DNA of 61,690 nt from Pseudobutyrivibrio sp. UBA3626 (GCA_002373675.1 DFLF01000008.1:87407-149096), one strand, 5' to 3'. Shown: positions 26,253 to 35,501, numbered from the stretch's first letter. Translations and numbers: made by a program. The notes: generated by a model from the letters alone, not told the origin.

Positions 26253-27014
26253 ATGAGTGATAAATCTATAAAACAGATTCAAGATGAATATAGAGAAACA
26301 TCTGAGAATATGCTACCTGCTTTTATTGAAGAATATATCAGGGATGGAAGACCTGGTGTATCTAAGATTATAAGTCAGGCTCAAAAGAAGATTATGAAAC
26401 TTCAGAATGAAAGAGCCCGTGTTCTTAAGATGACAGAATTTGAAAAGAAGTATTCGGACTATGAATACATATGTGGAATAGATGAGGTTGGAAGAGGACC
26501 TCTTGCAGGTCCCACAGTTGCTGGAGCTGTTATTTTGCCCAAAGATTGTATAATTTATTATATAAATGATTCTAAGAAACTCTCCGAAAAAAGAAGAGAA
26601 GAGTTATATGACGAAATAATGGATAAGGCTATTGCATGTTCTGTAGGGATTGTTGGTGTAGAATCAATTAATCAAACTGATAATATATCACTCTCTGTTC
26701 ATGAGGCCATGAGACAAGCTATTGATAAGTTGGATGTAAAGCCTGATCTTTTGCTTGTTGATGCTGTTAAGATACCAGAAGTTACAATTAAGCAGGTGCC
26801 TATTATTAAAGGTGATGCCAAGTCGATTTCAATTGCAGCCGCATCTATTATTGCGAAAGTAACCAGAGACAGAATCATGGTGGAACTGGATAGTGTTTAT
26901 CCGGGATATGGTTTCAAAGATAATAAAGGGTATGGTACCAAAGAACATATAGATGCACTTAAAACCCTTGGTAAGACCCCGATTCATCGTGATAAATTTA
27001 TTAGAAACTTCTAG
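26253..27014 (+). CDS. rnhB: Ribonuclease HII
   Basis: Removes ribonucleotides from DNA and RNA-DNA hybrids. 253 residues, with the N-terminal helical extension (about 70 residues) typical of Firmicute RnhB, then CGIDEVGRGPLAGPTVAGAV with the first catalytic Asp-Glu pair and LLVDAVKIP with a further Asp. Start chosen at ATG 26253 after GGGTGA; a TTG one codon earlier is less likely. The ylqG-like gene follows after 12 bp. Confidence 0.95.
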   Translation: MSDKSIKQIQDEYRETSENMLPAFIEEYIRDGRPGVSKIISQAQKKIMKLQNERARVLKMTEFEKKYSDYEYICGIDEVGRGPLAGPTVAGAVILPKDCIIYYINDSKKLSEKRREELYDEIMDKAIACSVGIVGVESINQTDNISLSVHEAMRQAIDKLDVKPDLLLVDAVKIPEVTIKQVPIIKGDAKSISIAAASIIAKVTRDRIMVELDSVYPGYGFKDNKGYGTKEHIDALKTLGKTPIHRDKFIRNF

Positions 27015-27026
27015 TGAGGATGTAAT

Positions 27027-28886
27027 ATGCAGATATCTGATCTTGTTAATCAATATAATAACAATTTAGCAACAGGTAATGAGATATCTACTAAGTCACA
27101 AGGTGTGGAACAACTTGTGTCAACTGTATCAAAGCTTACTGCTGGACAGGTCTTTGAAGGAACTGTTAATTCGGTTAAAGGTAATACTGTTATTCTTGGC
27201 CTTAGTAGTGGACAGAATATTACTGCTACTTTAGCCAAAGATATTCTGTTAGAACAAGGTCAATCGGTCTTTTTTCAGGTAAAGTCTAACGATGGTCAAA
27301 CTATTCAGATAAAGCCCGTTTCCAATAATGCTATGAACAATCCAACTCTTCTTAATGCGCTTGATTCTGCCAATCTGGCTGTTAATGAGAGAAATGTTAA
27401 TATGGTTAATAACATGATGAGAGAGCAGCTTCCTATAGATGCTAACTCTCTTAATAATATGGCAAGGCTTGTAAACAGCAATAATAATATTAATGTATCT
27501 ACCATTATTCAGATGACAAAACTTGGTATGGATGTTACACCTGAATTGGCGGCACAATTCGAAAACTATAAGTCTAATCAGGCATCTGTTATGAATATGA
27601 TATCTGATTTGTCTAGTTCTATTCCTTCAATGCTTTCATCTGAGGAACTTAGTTATGCAGAGGCTACAATGCTTAATAAGAATATTATTAACATATTATC
27701 ACAGGAGGCTGTATCTACTGCTAATTCAGAGGGCGAAGTGAACCAGATTGCAAGTCAGGCGGTTAATAGTAATGGCGAGATTATTTCAGAATCTAATGTT
27801 GGTTCGTCTGTAAAAGCAGCTGGTGAAGAAGTAGCACAGTCGGGGAATACCATAATTGAGAATTCAGGTGCAAGTATAGATAAGGGTATTGATTCTTTTA
27901 TACAACAGGTCAATAATTCTACTAATGAAAATGTTAATAATACAATAAATCCTAATGTGAATGAGAACAGTTCGCAAGTTGAAAATGCTTTAAGACAGGC
28001 TATAAGTTCTGATGTGGAGATTAATTATAATCAGGAGTCCTTTCTTAGAAATACAATTGGTAATACATTAACAGAAGAACAATATAAAGCATTAAATGAA
28101 ATGATTAAGAATGATACAACATTTCTTAATAATAATACAAAGCTAATTGATGAAAATGGTAATCTTAATCCTAAAGCAAATGTGGCAGAATTCATGAAGA
28201 GTTTTGCTGAATATATTGAAAATGTAAATGTTTCAAAACCTTTTATAAAGAATCTGTTTGGAAGTGATTCATATAAAGCATTGATTAATAATATGACTGA
28301 GCAGCAATGGACTTTAGATCCATCAGACGTTGCCAAAAAAGACCCTGTTAAAGCGTTATATGAGAAGCTTGAACTTAGTATGAGACAACTTGAACAGGTA
28401 ACTTCTCAGATTAATAAGGTGGGAAGTAATGTTACAAAAGCTACGACTGAAATTAGAAGTAATATTGAGTTTATGAATCAGGTTAATCAGACATTTTCTT
28501 ATGTTCAATTACCCATAAGAATGTCTAGTCAGAATACAAATTCAGAACTTTATGTATACAGAAACAAGCAGAGTAAATCAGAAGATGATGAGATAAGTGC
28601 GTTTCTTCATTTTGATATGGATCATTTGGGTTCAACAGACATATCAGTGAAGCTTCATAATAGAAATGTTGATACCAAATTTTATATGGAAGATGATAGA
28701 AGTTATGAGCTTATTATGAATAATATTGATATCCTTCGAAAAAAAATAGAGAACAAAGGATATAATTGTAATATTAGCGTGGAAAATGAAGAGAAAAATG
28801 TTAATCTGGTAGAAGATTTTCTTACACACAAAAGCGGAGGGACTACAAGTCCGGTATCGCGATATTCATTTGATGTTAGAGCATAA
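27027..28886 (+). CDS. FliK-like (flagellar hook-length control type) protein, YlqG-like
   Basis: 619 residues. The C-terminal region (about 500-600) resembles the Flg_hook domain of FliK: ISAFLHFDMDHLGSTDISVK then FYMEDDRSYELIMNNIDILR. The N-terminal domain (about 30-110) is a small beta domain (GQVFEGTVNSVKGNTVILGL), followed by a long Asn/Ser-rich, low-complexity middle. With the next gene it matches the ylqG-ylqH pair found downstream of rnhB in Bacillus. Function is unknown; classical FliK measures hook length, but no flagellar genes are in this window. It may be a non-flagellar derivative. Start after GAGGA. Confidence 0.75.
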   Translation: MQISDLVNQYNNNLATGNEISTKSQGVEQLVSTVSKLTAGQVFEGTVNSVKGNTVILGLSSGQNITATLAKDILLEQGQSVFFQVKSNDGQTIQIKPVSNNAMNNPTLLNALDSANLAVNERNVNMVNNMMREQLPIDANSLNNMARLVNSNNNINVSTIIQMTKLGMDVTPELAAQFENYKSNQASVMNMISDLSSSIPSMLSSEELSYAEATMLNKNIINILSQEAVSTANSEGEVNQIASQAVNSNGEIISESNVGSSVKAAGEEVAQSGNTIIENSGASIDKGIDSFIQQVNNSTNENVNNTINPNVNENSSQVENALRQAISSDVEINYNQESFLRNTIGNTLTEEQYKALNEMIKNDTTFLNNNTKLIDENGNLNPKANVAEFMKSFAEYIENVNVSKPFIKNLFGSDSYKALINNMTEQQWTLDPSDVAKKDPVKALYEKLELSMRQLEQVTSQINKVGSNVTKATTEIRSNIEFMNQVNQTFSYVQLPIRMSSQNTNSELYVYRNKQSKSEDDEISAFLHFDMDHLGSTDISVKLHNRNVDTKFYMEDDRSYELIMNNIDILRKKIENKGYNCNISVENEEKNVNLVEDFLTHKSGGTTSPVSRYSFDVRA

Positions 28887-28904
28887 CAAAGTATGGAGAA
28901 TTCT

Positions 28905-29219
28905 ATGCCTGAGAAGAATTGGAAACCTAAAGAATTTGATAAAATAGATAAAGATAAAACTGCAGTTGCGCTTTCATTTGAGCCAGGGGATGTTGCGCCT
29001 AAAATTCTTGCATCGGGAAAAGGCGCGGTTGCTGATAAGATTATTGAAAAGGCAAAAGAAAATGATGTCCCATTCTATAAAGATAATAAGCTTGCTGATA
29101 CATTATCAAAGCTTGATATAGGTGATGCTATTCCACCAGAGCTTTATGAAGTGGTTGCTGAAATCCTTCTTTTTGTTGATGGAATGGATAAAGTTAAGGC
29201 AAAACTTGATGGATATTGA
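28905..29219 (+). CDS. FlhB C-terminal domain homologue (YlqH/FlhX-like)
   Basis: 104-residue stand-alone version of the cytoplasmic domain of FlhB, the export gate switch of flagella. Typical segments are AVALSFEPGDVAPKILASGK, ENDVPFYKDNKLADTL and PPELYEVVAEILLFV. The NPTH autocleavage motif of full FlhB is not present. Start chosen at 28905 after GGAGAA; an in-frame ATG at 28893 has no site. In full FlhB the partner of this domain is FliK, and here the neighbour is FliK-like, so the two may interact outside the flagellum (inference). Confidence 0.82.
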   Translation: MPEKNWKPKEFDKIDKDKTAVALSFEPGDVAPKILASGKGAVADKIIEKAKENDVPFYKDNKLADTLSKLDIGDAIPPELYEVVAEILLFVDGMDKVKAKLDGY

Positions 29220-29232
29220 AAGGAATAAAAAA

Positions 29233-29613
29233 TTGAATAAACGCGCAGTAGGATCAGCATACGAGAATAAAGCCCGGGAATACCTTCTTAGTAAAGGCGT
29301 AGAAATTATAAAACTAAATTATCATTTCCATCAAGTTGGAGAAATAGATATAATATACTACGATAATGAATTTGAAGGCGGAAATTTAGTAAAATATCTC
29401 TGCTTTTGTGAGGTAAAATATAGAAAGAATAATTCATGTGTTAGTGCAATTGAAGCTGTGGATTTTCGTAAAAGAAAAAATATAAGTAAAGTTGCAATAG
29501 GATTTGTAAAACAACACAATATTAATATGAATCATCCAATGCGTTTTGATATAGTGACAATTGATGGAGATAATATCAATTGGATTAAAAATGCATTTTT
29601 TTATGTTCAGTAA
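29233..29613 (+). CDS. YraN/UPF0102 family endonuclease-like protein
   Basis: Predicted Holliday-junction-resolvase-fold protein of unknown role. 126 residues with the family signatures GSAYENKAREYLLSKG, VGEIDIIYYD and FCEVKYRKN, which hold the Asp and the Glu-x-Lys of the PD-(D/E)xK nuclease core. TTG start chosen because AAAGGA lies 8 bases upstream; an ATG at 29209 would overlap the previous gene by 11 bases and is the alternative. der follows after 10 bp. Confidence 0.87.
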   Translation: MNKRAVGSAYENKAREYLLSKGVEIIKLNYHFHQVGEIDIIYYDNEFEGGNLVKYLCFCEVKYRKNNSCVSAIEAVDFRKRKNISKVAIGFVKQHNINMNHPMRFDIVTIDGDNINWIKNAFFYVQ

Positions 29614-29623
29614 GGAGTAGACA

Positions 29624-30946
29624 ATGAGCAAACCGGTTGTTGCTGTGGTGGGACGGCCTAATGTAGGTAAATCCACACTGTTTAATTCTCTATGTGGTGA
29701 GAGAATATCTATTGTAAAAGACACACCTGGCGTAACAAGAGACAGAATATATGCTGATATTAATTGGCTGGATATTGAATTTACGTTGATAGATACAGGT
29801 GGTATAGAACCTGATTCTAAGGATATAATATTGTCGCAAATGCGTGAACAGGCACAAATCGCAATTGATACAGCAGATGTGATTATGTTTATGACAGATG
29901 TAAGACAAGGTCTTGTTGATGCTGATTCTAAAGTATGTGATATGCTTAGACGTTCTAATAAGCCGATTGTTCTTGTTGTTAACAAAGTTGATGACTTTGA
30001 TAAATATATGCCTGATGTATATGAGTTTTATAATCTTGGAATTGGAGAACCACATCCTATCTCTGCGTCATCACGACTTGGTCTAGGTGATATGCTGGAT
30101 GAAGTAATATCACATTTCCCAGAGCAGGAAGAATCAGAGGAAGAAGATGAGACACCTAGGATTGCAATTATCGGTAAACCTAATGTAGGTAAATCTTCTC
30201 TTGTTAATAAACTGTGTGGTAAAGACAGAGTTATTGTATCAGATATTGCAGGAACAACAAGAGATGCTGTAGATACAAGAGTAAAATACGACGGTAGAGA
30301 ATATATTTTTATTGACACAGCGGGAATCAGAAGAAAATCCAAGATTAAAGAGGAATTAGAACGCTACTCAATTATAAGAGCGGTAACAGCTGTAGAGAAA
30401 GCAGATGTTGCTATAATGATGATAGATGCAACGCAGGGTGTAACAGAGCAAGATGCTAAGATTGCAGGTATTGCTCATGAGCGTGGTAAAGGAATTATAA
30501 TTGCTGTTAATAAATGGGATGCAATAGAAAAGGATAATAAGACCGTTAGTAAATTTACTGAGAATATAAGAAGTATATTGTCTTTTATGCCTTATGCCTC
30601 AATTATATATATTTCAGCAATGACGGGACAGAGGCTTCCTAAGATATATGATATGATTGATGTGGTTGTTGCCAATAATGCAATGAGGGTTGCAACCGGC
30701 GTTCTTAACGAAATTGTTTTCGAAGCGGTGGCAATGCATGAACCGCCTTCTGATAAGGGTAGAAGACTTAAGATCTTCTATGCAACACAGGTTGCAGTCA
30801 AACCGCCAACATTTGTAATATTTGTTAATGATAAGAAACTTATGCATTTCTCATATGTAAGATATCTTGAGAATAGAATTAGGGAATCATTTGGATTTGA
30901 AGGAACTTCTCTAAAATTCATTATACGGGAGAGAAAAGATGACTAA
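29624..30946 (+). CDS. der: Ribosome-associated double GTPase Der (EngA)
   Basis: Essential GTPase for 50S assembly. Two tandem G domains: first with GRPNVGKST near residue 9 and DTPGVTRD, second with GKPNVGKSS near 183 and DIAGTTRD, each followed by NKxD motifs (VNKVDD, VNKWDA), then a KH-like C-terminal domain. 440 residues, typical. The last 8 bases overlap plsY, so translation is coupled. Confidence 0.97.
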   Translation: MSKPVVAVVGRPNVGKSTLFNSLCGERISIVKDTPGVTRDRIYADINWLDIEFTLIDTGGIEPDSKDIILSQMREQAQIAIDTADVIMFMTDVRQGLVDADSKVCDMLRRSNKPIVLVVNKVDDFDKYMPDVYEFYNLGIGEPHPISASSRLGLGDMLDEVISHFPEQEESEEEDETPRIAIIGKPNVGKSSLVNKLCGKDRVIVSDIAGTTRDAVDTRVKYDGREYIFIDTAGIRRKSKIKEELERYSIIRAVTAVEKADVAIMMIDATQGVTEQDAKIAGIAHERGKGIIIAVNKWDAIEKDNKTVSKFTENIRSILSFMPYASIIYISAMTGQRLPKIYDMIDVVVANNAMRVATGVLNEIVFEAVAMHEPPSDKGRRLKIFYATQVAVKPPTFVIFVNDKKLMHFSYVRYLENRIRESFGFEGTSLKFIIRERKDD

Positions 30947-31631
30947 TCAAATTGTGATAAGAATTATAGCTGTAGTTATAGGTTATGCTTTGGGTAATTT
31001 CACCACAGGATATTTCCTTGGCAAAAAGAAAAATATTGATATTCAGAAAGAAGGAAGTGGTGGAGTTGGCATGACTAACACCATGCGTACTCTTGGTAAG
31101 AAAGCTGGTATTATAACATTTGTAGTAGATTATCTAAAATGTGTAGTGGCAATGTTTATTGTCTATTTTATATTCAGAAATCAAGTTGATTATATTGGAA
31201 TGTATATGATATATGCAGGAATCGGTACTATACTTGGACATAATTTCCCTGTTATTCTTAAATTTAAGGGTGGCAAAGGTATAGCATGTTCTGCCGGACT
31301 TGTATCAATAATGTTCCCTAAGATTTTTGCAATTGCCCTTACAGTTTTCTTGATAACTGCATTAGTCTCAAAATATATATCACTTGGTTCAATACTTGGT
31401 TCTATTACTTATGGAGTATGTGTTGTGTTATTTGGACAAATGGGTTGGCTAAGAATTGACTTATTTCCATGGTTGTCATATCCAGATGAGTACTTGCCTG
31501 AAATATATATTGTGATGCTTCTTGCAACAGCACTTGCAATATTCCAGCATCGAAGCAATATTGTAAGGCTTATTAATCATAATGAGAATAAATTCTCAAT
31601 AGGTTCTGGCAAAAAGAAAAATGTTGACTAG
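30939..31631 (+). CDS. plsY: Glycerol-3-phosphate acyltransferase PlsY
   Basis: Membrane enzyme that transfers the acyl group from acyl phosphate to glycerol 3-phosphate, the first step of phospholipid synthesis. About five membrane segments in 230 residues, with the family motifs GSGGVGMTNTMRTLGKKAG, GHNFPVILKFKGGKGIAC and, near the end, ALAIFQHRSNIVRL. The usual GSGNxGxTN reads GSGGVGMTN here. The der-plsY order is widely conserved. The stop codon touches the first NrdR-like box of the nrdD operator. Confidence 0.94.
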   Translation: MTNQIVIRIIAVVIGYALGNFTTGYFLGKKKNIDIQKEGSGGVGMTNTMRTLGKKAGIITFVVDYLKCVVAMFIVYFIFRNQVDYIGMYMIYAGIGTILGHNFPVILKFKGGKGIACSAGLVSIMFPKIFAIALTVFLITALVSKYISLGSILGSITYGVCVVLFGQMGWLRIDLFPWLSYPDEYLPEIYIVMLLATALAIFQHRSNIVRLINHNENKFSIGSGKKKNVD

Positions 31632-31676
31632 CAATATATAGCGTGATAAAATTAACACGAGCACAATATGTGGTGC
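31624..31676 (+). promoter_or_regulatory. nrdDG promoter with two NrdR boxes
   Basis: TTGACT (31624-31629), 17 bp, TAAAAT (31647-31652) is a good promoter. Two 16-mers match acaCwAtATaTwGtgt at 12 of 16 positions: 31629-31644, with a perfect CAATATATAG core between -35 and -10, and 31661-31676 (GCACAATATGTGGTGC) at the start of the transcript. They are 32 bp apart start to start, the three-turn spacing known for NrdR repressor sites. NrdR shuts off ribonucleotide reductase when dATP is high, so this operator fits nrdDG. Confidence 0.78.
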
Positions 31677-31687
31677 TCGTGTTTTTT
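31655..31687 (+). terminator. Terminator after der-plsY, overlapping the nrdD operator
   Basis: 10-bp stem ACACGAGCAC (31655-31664) / GTGCTCGTGT (31673-31682), loop AATATGTG, six T. The nrdD transcript should start near 31659 and so lacks the first bases of the 5' arm, weakening the hairpin for its own promoter while it stops read-through from plsY. Confidence 0.88.
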
Positions 31688-31710
31688 GTGTCTAATAAGG
31701 AGATGGCGAT

Positions 31711-33831
31711 ATGGTATATGTTGTTAAGAAAGATGGCGCACTAGAAGAATTTGACGTAAAGAAAGTAGAAGATGCAGTTAATAAATCAGCCTGCCGTGTT
31801 CTCATTGAATTTACAGATGAAGAAAGAAAGTTTATCTGCCAATTTGTTGAAGAAAAGGTAAGTGAACTTAATATTGATAAAATTGAGATTGCTCAAATGC
31901 ATAATATTGTTGAAGGGGCATTAGAAAGAGTTAATCCTCAAGTGGCAAAAAGCTATAGGGATTATCGTAATTACAAGCAAGACTTTGTACAAATGCTTGA
32001 TGAAGTATACATTAAGAGTCAGTCTATTATGTATATTGGAGATAAAGAGAATTCCAATACTGATTCTGCCCTTGTATCTACCAAGAGAAGTCTTATCTTT
32101 AATGAGCTTAATAAGGAACTATATAAGAAGTTTTTCCTTACTACTGAAGAGATACAGGCAATACGTGATGGTTATATCTATATTCATGACATGGCAGCAA
32201 GAAGAGATACTATGAATTGTTGTCTCTTTGATATTGAGACTGTTCTTACAGGTGGCTTTGAAATGGGAAATCTCTGGTATAATGAGCCAAAGACGCTAGA
32301 TACAGCATTTGATGTAATAGGTGATATTGTGCTTTCTGCTGCAAGTCAGCAATATGGTGGTTTCACAATTCCAAGTGCTGATTTAATCCTGGATAAATAT
32401 GCAGAGAAGTCATATAAGAAGCACACTGACAAATATATTGAACTTGGTCTTGATAAGAAGAAGGCAAAAGAGATTGCATTAAAGGATGTAGAAAGAGAGT
32501 TTATGCAAGGTTTCCAGGGATGGGAATATAAGTTTAATACTGTTGCTTCTAGTAGAGGTGATTATCCATTTATTACTGTAACACTGGGAACTGGTACAAC
32601 AAGATTTGCGAAGATGGCAACAATTTGTTGTCTTAGAGTTAGAAAAGGCGGAGAAGGTAAAGCTGGCCATAAGAAGCCTGTTCTATTCCCTAAAATTGTA
32701 TTCTTATATGATGAGAATCTTCATGGTGAGGGTAAGCCTCTTGAAGATGTATTTAATGAAGGAATTGAGTGTTCTAGAAAGACAATGTACCCGGACTGGT
32801 TATCACTGACTGGAGAAGGATATATTGCAAGTATGTATAAGAAATACGGTAAGATTATATCACCAATGGGATGTCGCGCTTTCTTGAGTCCCTGGTATGA
32901 AAGAGGTGGAATGAAGCCGGCTGATGATAAGGATGAGCCTATATTTGTCGGCAGATTTAATATTGGTGTTGTAAGTCTTCATCTTCCTATGATTCTTGCA
33001 AAATCAAGACAGGAAAGTAGAGACTTTTATGAAGTACTTGATTATTATCTTAATCTAATAAGAAAACTTCATATAAGAACATATGCTTACCTGGGTGAGA
33101 TGAGAGCATCAACGAATCCTCTTGCATATTGTGAAGGTGGTTTCTATGGTGGTCATCTTAAGTACCATGATAAGATTAAGCCTTTATTAAAGTATGCAAC
33201 AGCTTCATTTGGAATTACAGCCTTTAATGAATTGCAGCAACTCTATAATGGTAAGTCACTTGTAGAAGATGGCAAGTTCGCAATAGAAGTACTTGAACAT
33301 ATTAATAAGAAAATTAATGAATTCAAGGAAGAAGATGGCAATTTATATGCAATATATGGAACGCCAGCTGAGAATCTTTGTGGCTTGCAGGTCAAACAGT
33401 TCAGGAATAAATACGGTCTTATTGAGAATGTATCTGATAGAGAATATGTATCTAACAGCTTTCATTGTCATGTGTCAGAAGATATTACTCCAATTGAGAA
33501 GCAGGATCTTGAGAATCGCTTCTGGGAACTGTCTAACGGTGGCAAGATTCAATATGTAAGATATCCAATTAGTTATAATGTTGAGGCTGTTAAGACATTA
33601 GTTAGAAGGGCAATGAAGATGGGATTCTATGAAGGTGTTAATCTGTCTCTTGCTTATTGTGATGATTGTGGATATGAAGAGTTGGAGATGGATGTTTGTC
33701 CAAAATGTGGCTCTAAGAATCTAACTAAAATTGATAGAATGAATGGATATCTATCGTACTCAAGAGTTAAAGGCGATACCAGACTTAACAATGCTAAGAT
33801 GGCAGAGATTGCTGAAAGGAAATCAATGTAA
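31711..33831 (+). CDS. nrdD: Anaerobic (class III) ribonucleoside-triphosphate reductase
   Basis: Glycyl-radical enzyme reducing NTPs to dNTPs without oxygen. N-terminal ATP-cone (about 1-95) for allosteric dATP control, then the catalytic barrel, a C-terminal zinc site with CDDCG and CPKCG pairs, and the radical glycine at about Gly679 in RMNGYLS, 27 residues from the end. 706 residues. nrdG follows after 2 bp. The operator upstream points to NrdR control. Presence of this as the window's only reductase fits an anaerobe. Confidence 0.96.
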   Translation: MVYVVKKDGALEEFDVKKVEDAVNKSACRVLIEFTDEERKFICQFVEEKVSELNIDKIEIAQMHNIVEGALERVNPQVAKSYRDYRNYKQDFVQMLDEVYIKSQSIMYIGDKENSNTDSALVSTKRSLIFNELNKELYKKFFLTTEEIQAIRDGYIYIHDMAARRDTMNCCLFDIETVLTGGFEMGNLWYNEPKTLDTAFDVIGDIVLSAASQQYGGFTIPSADLILDKYAEKSYKKHTDKYIELGLDKKKAKEIALKDVEREFMQGFQGWEYKFNTVASSRGDYPFITVTLGTGTTRFAKMATICCLRVRKGGEGKAGHKKPVLFPKIVFLYDENLHGEGKPLEDVFNEGIECSRKTMYPDWLSLTGEGYIASMYKKYGKIISPMGCRAFLSPWYERGGMKPADDKDEPIFVGRFNIGVVSLHLPMILAKSRQESRDFYEVLDYYLNLIRKLHIRTYAYLGEMRASTNPLAYCEGGFYGGHLKYHDKIKPLLKYATASFGITAFNELQQLYNGKSLVEDGKFAIEVLEHINKKINEFKEEDGNLYAIYGTPAENLCGLQVKQFRNKYGLIENVSDREYVSNSFHCHVSEDITPIEKQDLENRFWELSNGGKIQYVRYPISYNVEAVKTLVRRAMKMGFYEGVNLSLAYCDDCGYEELEMDVCPKCGSKNLTKIDRMNGYLSYSRVKGDTRLNNAKMAEIAERKSM

Positions 33832-33833
33832 CT

Positions 33834-34325
33834 ATGAATTATCATAACATTACGAAAGATGATATGTTAAATGGTGATGGCCTTCGTGCAGTGCTTTGGG
33901 TTGCAGGTTGCAATCATGCGTGTAATGAATGCCAGAATCCTATTACATGGGATCCTGATGGCGGGCTTTTGTTTGATGATAGTGCTAAGAAGGAACTCTT
34001 TGAGATATTAGATAGAGACTATATATCTGGTGTAACATTTTCGGGAGGAGACCCGTTGTTTCCGGGAAACAGAGAGGATATAACAAAGCTTGCAAAAGAA
34101 ATAAAGGATAAATATCCTACTAAAACATTGTGGCTCTATACAGGATATCTCTTTGATGAAATCAAGGACTTGGAAGTTATAAAATATCTTGATGTAATAG
34201 TTGATGGTCCGTTTATGATTGATAAGAAGAATAATCAAGCCAAGTGGAAAGGTTCTGATAATCAGAGAGTTATAGATGTAAAGAGGACAATAAGTGAAGG
34301 AGGAATTCATGAACATACAACTTAA
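33834..34325 (+). CDS. nrdG: Anaerobic ribonucleotide reductase activating protein
   Basis: Radical SAM enzyme that installs the glycyl radical on NrdD. CxxxCxxC cluster motif at Cys26, Cys30 and Cys33 (GCNHACNECQNP), followed by TFSGGDPLF, the SAM-binding GGE-like motif. 163 residues. Begins 2 bases after nrdD, and its 3' end overlaps dut by 17 bases. Confidence 0.95.
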   Translation: MNYHNITKDDMLNGDGLRAVLWVAGCNHACNECQNPITWDPDGGLLFDDSAKKELFEILDRDYISGVTFSGGDPLFPGNREDITKLAKEIKDKYPTKTLWLYTGYLFDEIKDLEVIKYLDVIVDGPFMIDKKNNQAKWKGSDNQRVIDVKRTISEGGIHEHTT

Positions 34326-34743
34326 GAGATTAACTGACTCTGCTATGCTTCCAGAGAGAGGAAGTGACTTCGCTGCAGGATATGATTTGTTTGCTGATAT
34401 ATCTGCAGAAGAAGAGATTAAACCTCATGAAACGAAATTAATTGGAACAGGACTTAGCGTAGCAATTCCAGAAGGTTACTTTGGCGGTATATTTGCGCGA
34501 AGCGGTCTATCTCTAAAGGAAGGCTTAAGACCGGCTAATTGTACAGGTGTAGTTGATAGTGATTATAGAGGAGAAGTTAAGGTGTCTCTTCATAATGATA
34601 GTGATACTGTAAGGACAATTACACCGAATCAGAAGATAGCTCAGCTTGTAATTATACCATTCCTTTCTGCTACTTTTGATGAAGTTGATGAGTTAGATGA
34701 GACAAAACGTGGTGTTGGTGGATTTGGTTCCACAGGAAAATAG
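34309..34743 (+). CDS. dut: dUTP diphosphatase
   Basis: Hydrolyses dUTP to dUMP, keeping uracil out of DNA and feeding dTMP synthesis. 144 residues with all five trimeric dUTPase motifs, including AGYDLFAD, ARSGLSLK, GVVDSDYRGEVKV and the P-loop-like RGVGGFGSTGK tail. Start chosen at 34309 after GGAGG. Its overlap with nrdG links it to dNTP synthesis, a sensible functional grouping. Confidence 0.94.
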   Translation: MNIQLKRLTDSAMLPERGSDFAAGYDLFADISAEEEIKPHETKLIGTGLSVAIPEGYFGGIFARSGLSLKEGLRPANCTGVVDSDYRGEVKVSLHNDSDTVRTITPNQKIAQLVIIPFLSATFDEVDELDETKRGVGGFGSTGK

Positions 34744-34784
34744 ATTAGTACTAAGGAGTTTTTACTTAAAAAGGGGGAGACAAA

Positions 34785-35501
34785 ATGAGTAGTTTTTCAG
34801 ATTTTATCCAGGACAACAAAGCATTAAGAGAGGAAAACAGGAACAAGAAGCCAATTCATGAGCGATTTATAGAATTCCATGCTCATGATGATGAACAGAT
34901 TGTATTAAATGCCGTTCCAGGACATTTCGCAACAATTCAGTCACATATCAATTACTATGTTGATGTAACATCCATGAAGGTTAGAACAAAAGAAGCAACA
35001 GAGGCTGCAAAATATCTTGCTGCGAAGATGCTTCATAAAGTTGAAGTGGTTGATACGATTGTATGTATGGATGGTACACAGGTTCTTGGTGCATACCTTG
35101 CAGAAGAGTTAGACAAATCCAATATTCGTTTGTCAGGTTCACATGAATCTATTCGTGTTGTATGTCCAGAAGTAAATTCTGTCAACCAGCTTTTGTTCAG
35201 AGAGAATATCAAACCATCAATTCAGGGAAGAAAAATTTTCCTTCTTCTTGCTACAATGTCAACTGGTGAGACAGTAAGACAAAGTATGGAATGCATTGAG
35301 TATTATGGTGGAGATATTGTTGGTGTCAGCTCAATATTCTCAACAAGAAATGTTGTAGAATCAACATCAGTATTTCCAATATTTACAATAGAAGATTTGC
35401 CTGGCTATGAATCATATAAGCCTTCAGAATGTCCTTTCTGTAAGAAGGGAATACCTATCGAGGCTATGGTTAATGGTTATGGCTATTCTAAGCTTAGATA
35501 G
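34785..35501 (+). CDS. Phosphoribosyltransferase-like protein with altered PRPP loop
   Basis: 238 residues resembling orotate-type phosphoribosyltransferases: an N-terminal region, a core with VVDTIVCMDGTQVLGAYLAE, and the expected PRPP-binding position FLLLATMSTGETVRQSMECI followed by GGDIVGVSSIFS. In true enzymes this loop reads V-V-hydrophobic-acid-acid-hydrophobic-x-T-x-G with two acidic residues; here they are replaced by Ala and Thr, while STGET is kept. A C-terminal CPFC pair may bind metal. It might bind a nucleotide without catalysing transfer. Own strong GGGGGAG site; located between dut and parE. Confidence 0.7.
   Translation: MSSFSDFIQDNKALREENRNKKPIHERFIEFHAHDDEQIVLNAVPGHFATIQSHINYYVDVTSMKVRTKEATEAAKYLAAKMLHKVEVVDTIVCMDGTQVLGAYLAEELDKSNIRLSGSHESIRVVCPEVNSVNQLLFRENIKPSIQGRKIFLLLATMSTGETVRQSMECIEYYGGDIVGVSSIFSTRNVVESTSVFPIFTIEDLPGYESYKPSECPFCKKGIPIEAMVNGYGYSKLR

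Noticed and set aside
27900..28886. Frameshift or assembly problem in the Asn/Ser-rich FliK-like gene
   Set aside because: The frame is open throughout, and low-complexity middles are normal in FliK-type proteins.
31632..31710. Riboswitch upstream of nrdD
   Set aside because: The gap is fully explained by promoter, NrdR boxes and terminator; no conserved riboswitch core was recognised, and it is too short for a B12 element.
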